NCBI GenBank assembly: GCA_012515075.1
Contig: JAAYZC010000026.1
Span: forward strand, 1-32,697
Reading direction: 5' to 3'
DNA length: 32,697 bases
DNA from: Thermoplasmatales archaeon
GTDB lineage: Archaea > Thermoplasmatota > Thermoplasmata > Methanomassiliicoccales > Methanomethylophilaceae
Positions 31,064-32,697 of this stretch are shown piece after piece (the stretch's first letter is position 1; each line of letters opens with the position of its first letter). The notes beneath the pieces were generated by a model. The model was not told where the DNA came from. It did no database searches and saw only the letters and a program-made list of their open reading frames with translations. Made by a program: the position numbers and the translations under genes.

Positions 31064-31930
31064 ATGGCGTCCGAAGAGAGGGTTCGGGCAGCCGTTTATG
31101 CAAGAGTATCCACCGAGGAGCAGGCCCAGGAGGGGTACTCCCTCGATGCCCAGAGGCAGATACTCTCGGACAGATGCACCGCGGAGGACTGGGAAGTACA
31201 CGGAGTGTACGAGGACGAAGGCTATTCCGGTCGCAACATAAACCGTCCCGGCTACCGCAGGATGATGGCCGACATCGATTCCTGGGATGTGCTCATGGTC
31301 CTGAAGATGGACCGTATCCACAGGAACAGCCGGAACTTCATGGACATGATGGACCTCCTTGACCGCAAGGGCAAGAAGTTCGTATCATCCATGGACTCTC
31401 TGGATACCAGCAACGCCCTGGGCCGTTTCGTCGTGGACATGATACAGCGCATAGCCCAGCTGGAGAGCGAGCAGATCGGAGAGCGCACCTATCTGGGCAT
31501 GCGGGAGAAGGCCGAGACCATGGGGCCGGATCAGAAGAGGCGCACCATGGGGTTCACGCCTCCCTTCGGATACAGGCTCCTCCACGGTGGGCTCGAGGCG
31601 GACGAGGACGAGCTGCAGGTGGTCCAGGGCATATTCTGGATGTACATGGAGGGGGACAGCATGGACACGATATGCTACAAGCTCAACCGGGAAGGGATAA
31701 CGACCCGCCGCGGGAACCCATGGAACATATACAACATGAGGAACATCCTCCACAATCCAGTCTACGCCGGGTACATGAGGTGGGACGGGCTGCTGCTGCC
31801 TCACGATGCCGAGACGGCTGTCTCGGCAGAGGAGTTCAACAGCATCCAGGACCTCATGGCTTCAAGGGTCAGGGACCCCAGGAGAAGGAAGACCCTGCAT
31901 GTGCCCTGCATCCTTGAAGAGACCCCGTAA
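31064..31930 (+). CDS. Second tandem serine recombinase, short form
   Basis: A 288-aa paralogue of the preceding gene. The catalytic serine is in YARVSTEEQA (Ser16). GYSLDAQRQIL, DEGYSGRNINRPGYRRMM, VLKMDRIHRNSRNF and RFVVDMIQRIAQLESEQIGERTYLGM match the neighbour closely, and the recombinase domain ends with NILHNPVYAGYMRWDG. It also lacks the usual zinc ribbon and coiled coil. The two share DNA runs such as tggtcctgaagatggaccg, so they come from a tandem duplication or a common source. Three bases separate them, so they are likely translated together and may act as a heteromer. No att site or cargo is obvious. Confidence 0.9.
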   Translation: MASEERVRAAVYARVSTEEQAQEGYSLDAQRQILSDRCTAEDWEVHGVYEDEGYSGRNINRPGYRRMMADIDSWDVLMVLKMDRIHRNSRNFMDMMDLLDRKGKKFVSSMDSLDTSNALGRFVVDMIQRIAQLESEQIGERTYLGMREKAETMGPDQKRRTMGFTPPFGYRLLHGGLEADEDELQVVQGIFWMYMEGDSMDTICYKLNREGITTRRGNPWNIYNMRNILHNPVYAGYMRWDGLLLPHDAETAVSAEEFNSIQDLMASRVRDPRRRKTLHVPCILEETP

Positions 31931-31988
31931 TTATCAGATCCCCCGGTGTTCCCGGCATCCAGACAATGCGATCAACCTGGTGGCAGGT

Positions 31989-32018
31989 TACGGATCCCCG
32001 TATGATCGTGAGCTCACG
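31989..32018. repeat. Two adjacent palindromes downstream of the recombinases
   Basis: TACGG/CCGTA (31989-31993 with 31998-32002, 4-base loop) is followed five bases later by the perfect 12-bp palindrome CGTGAGCTCACG (32007-32018). They lie in the 155-base gap between recombinase stop and transporter stop. They may be terminators or binding/crossover sites for the recombinases. Confidence 0.45.
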
Positions 32019-32042
32019 CGGAAGGGAGAGTGCGGGGAGAAT

Positions 32043-32056
32043 CAAGAAAAAGGGTT
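32043..32056 (-). terminator. T-rich terminator of the transporter gene
   Basis: On the minus strand, about 30 bases past the transporter stop codon, the sequence reads AAAACCCTTTTTCTTG. A T-run like this is sufficient for archaeal termination. Confidence 0.45.
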
Positions 32057-32085
32057 TTGAAAGAGGTTTAGTTCCTGTTATTTTC

Positions 32086-32604
32086 TTACAGTACCGGGAG
32101 CTTACCTTCCAGCGCAAGGGCGTAGGACAGGTATATGGTCAACAGGAAGTTCAGCAGAGCCGCTCCTCCTATGAGCCAGTGCCAGTAGTCACCTGCGAGT
32201 GCCTGGAGTCCGCTGAGACCAACGAACAGGAAGATCAACGCGGTCGTGACCAGGATGAGAGACAGAGTCCTCGGGGTCTTTACGATCACAGACCATATTA
32301 TGGCCAGGATGAACGTAAGCGCGAAGGCGATGTTCTCCCATGGTCCCATTCCCAATCCGGTCATCGTTACTGCGGCACCCACGAGCATGAAGACTATGAA
32401 TCCGAAGTTGCTGTCGGATCTGTAGGCGAGCATAGCTACTACTATAATCAGTATCCCTAGCAGGACAAAGAACATTCCAGTCGGTACGGCGTAGTGGCCA
32501 GAAGGCTCTCCTACTAGTTGCAGGATTGCAAGCGGTAAAGAAACTACTGCGACCAAGAACAAACCCATCGCTGTGGGGTCCAGACATTTTTGGCATTCTA
32601 CCAT
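32086..32604 (-). CDS. GPR1/FUN34/YaaH (SatP-like) acetate transporter family protein
   Basis: A 172-aa membrane protein with six predicted helices. The N-terminal family motif (normally NPAPLGL) appears as DPTAMGLFLVAVVSLPLAIL. The last part, AGDYWHWLIGGAALLNFLLTIYLSYALALEG, is the typical GPR1/FUN34/YaaH end. Members transport acetate, succinate or ammonium-related substrates; the substrate here is not determined. The start has a GGAGG site 7 bases upstream. The gene and its surroundings are clearly richer in A and T than the rest of the window. Two inverted repeats lie between its TATA box and start, so it is probably regulated. Confidence 0.82.
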   Translation of the reverse strand: MVECQKCLDPTAMGLFLVAVVSLPLAILQLVGEPSGHYAVPTGMFFVLLGILIIVVAMLAYRSDSNFGFIVFMLVGAAVTMTGLGMGPWENIAFALTFILAIIWSVIVKTPRTLSLILVTTALIFLFVGLSGLQALAGDYWHWLIGGAALLNFLLTIYLSYALALEGKLPVL

Positions 32605-32619
32605 TCTATTTCCTCCAGT

Positions 32620-32665
32620 GAAGTCAGACTTCTATTGTAGAACCACAATAAAGGGTATATAAAAA
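32620..32665 (-). promoter_or_regulatory. Transporter promoter with two inverted-repeat operators
   Basis: The minus-strand TATA box TTTTTATATA (32656-32665) should start transcription near 32632. Between it and the start codon lie TATTGT/ACAATA (32633-32638/32645-32650) and the perfect palindrome GAAGTCAGACTTC (32620-32632) right at the predicted start. Both are well placed to be repressor sites. Confidence 0.55.
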
Positions 32666-32697
32666 TCTCGGTCGAAAACCTGCTTATCAGAAATAAG

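Noticed and set aside
30278-31930. One large serine recombinase split by a frameshift
   Set aside because: Both frames begin with their own full catalytic domain and carry their own recombinase domain, so they are two paralogues, not two halves of one gene.

Overview
The window looks like a chromosomal segment of a GC-rich archaeon. Archaeal markers are the DnaG-type primase, a thermosome subunit, NreA with a C-terminal PIP box, and TATA boxes about 26 bases before many start codons. A cobyrate synthase, XseAB, an acetate-transporter-family protein and a strongly GC-biased third codon position suggest a Thermoplasmatota methanogen of the Methanomassiliicoccales type. That placement is inference from gene content; no phylogeny was run.

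Layout. 1-1045 (-): dnaG, cut by the window edge, behind a 290-base structured leader. 1335-4945 (-): an SbcCD-like pair of the YhaO/YhaN type. 5090-7725 (+): cobyrate synthase CbiP with a fused Cys-rich domain, then a CbiP paralogue without its glutaminase domain. 7726-7917 (-): a 63-aa ubiquitin-like sulfur-carrier protein. 8002-9125 (+): a membrane-anchored surface protein and a DEDDh exonuclease. 9110-11716 (-): a CtpE-like P-type ATPase. 11777-12334 (+): a paralogue of the exonuclease that has lost its catalytic residues. 12312-13816 (-): a zinc-ribbon/TM2 protein, a hotdog thioesterase and an anchored extracytoplasmic protein. 13904-15473 (+): xseA-xseB. 15465-17352 (-): an AAA ATPase plus DUF4435 TOPRIM pair with the architecture of the PARIS defence system. 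17449-18300 (+): a TPR protein. 18301-21175 (-): trkA-trkH potassium uptake. 21296-26146 (+): hisD-ppk-ppx. 26306-28370 (+): nreA and a radical SAM gene. 28474-30099 (+): thermosome. 30278-31930 (+): two tandem short serine recombinases. 32086-32604 (-): an acetate-transporter-family membrane protein.

The genome is compact. Five convergent gene pairs abut or overlap at their stop codons, operon genes overlap by 4-14 bases (ATGA or GTGA junctions), and the first gene of most transcripts appears leaderless. DNA maintenance recurs: dnaG, YhaO/YhaN, DEDDh exonuclease, XseAB and NreA. The accessory parts most worth attention are the PARIS-like pair, the glutaminase-less CbiP paralogue beside the ubiquitin-like gene, the live/dead exonuclease pair, and the recombinase pair after the thermosome terminator. 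No rRNA, tRNA, CRISPR array or insertion sequence was recognised, and no stretch longer than 300 bases lacks a gene.
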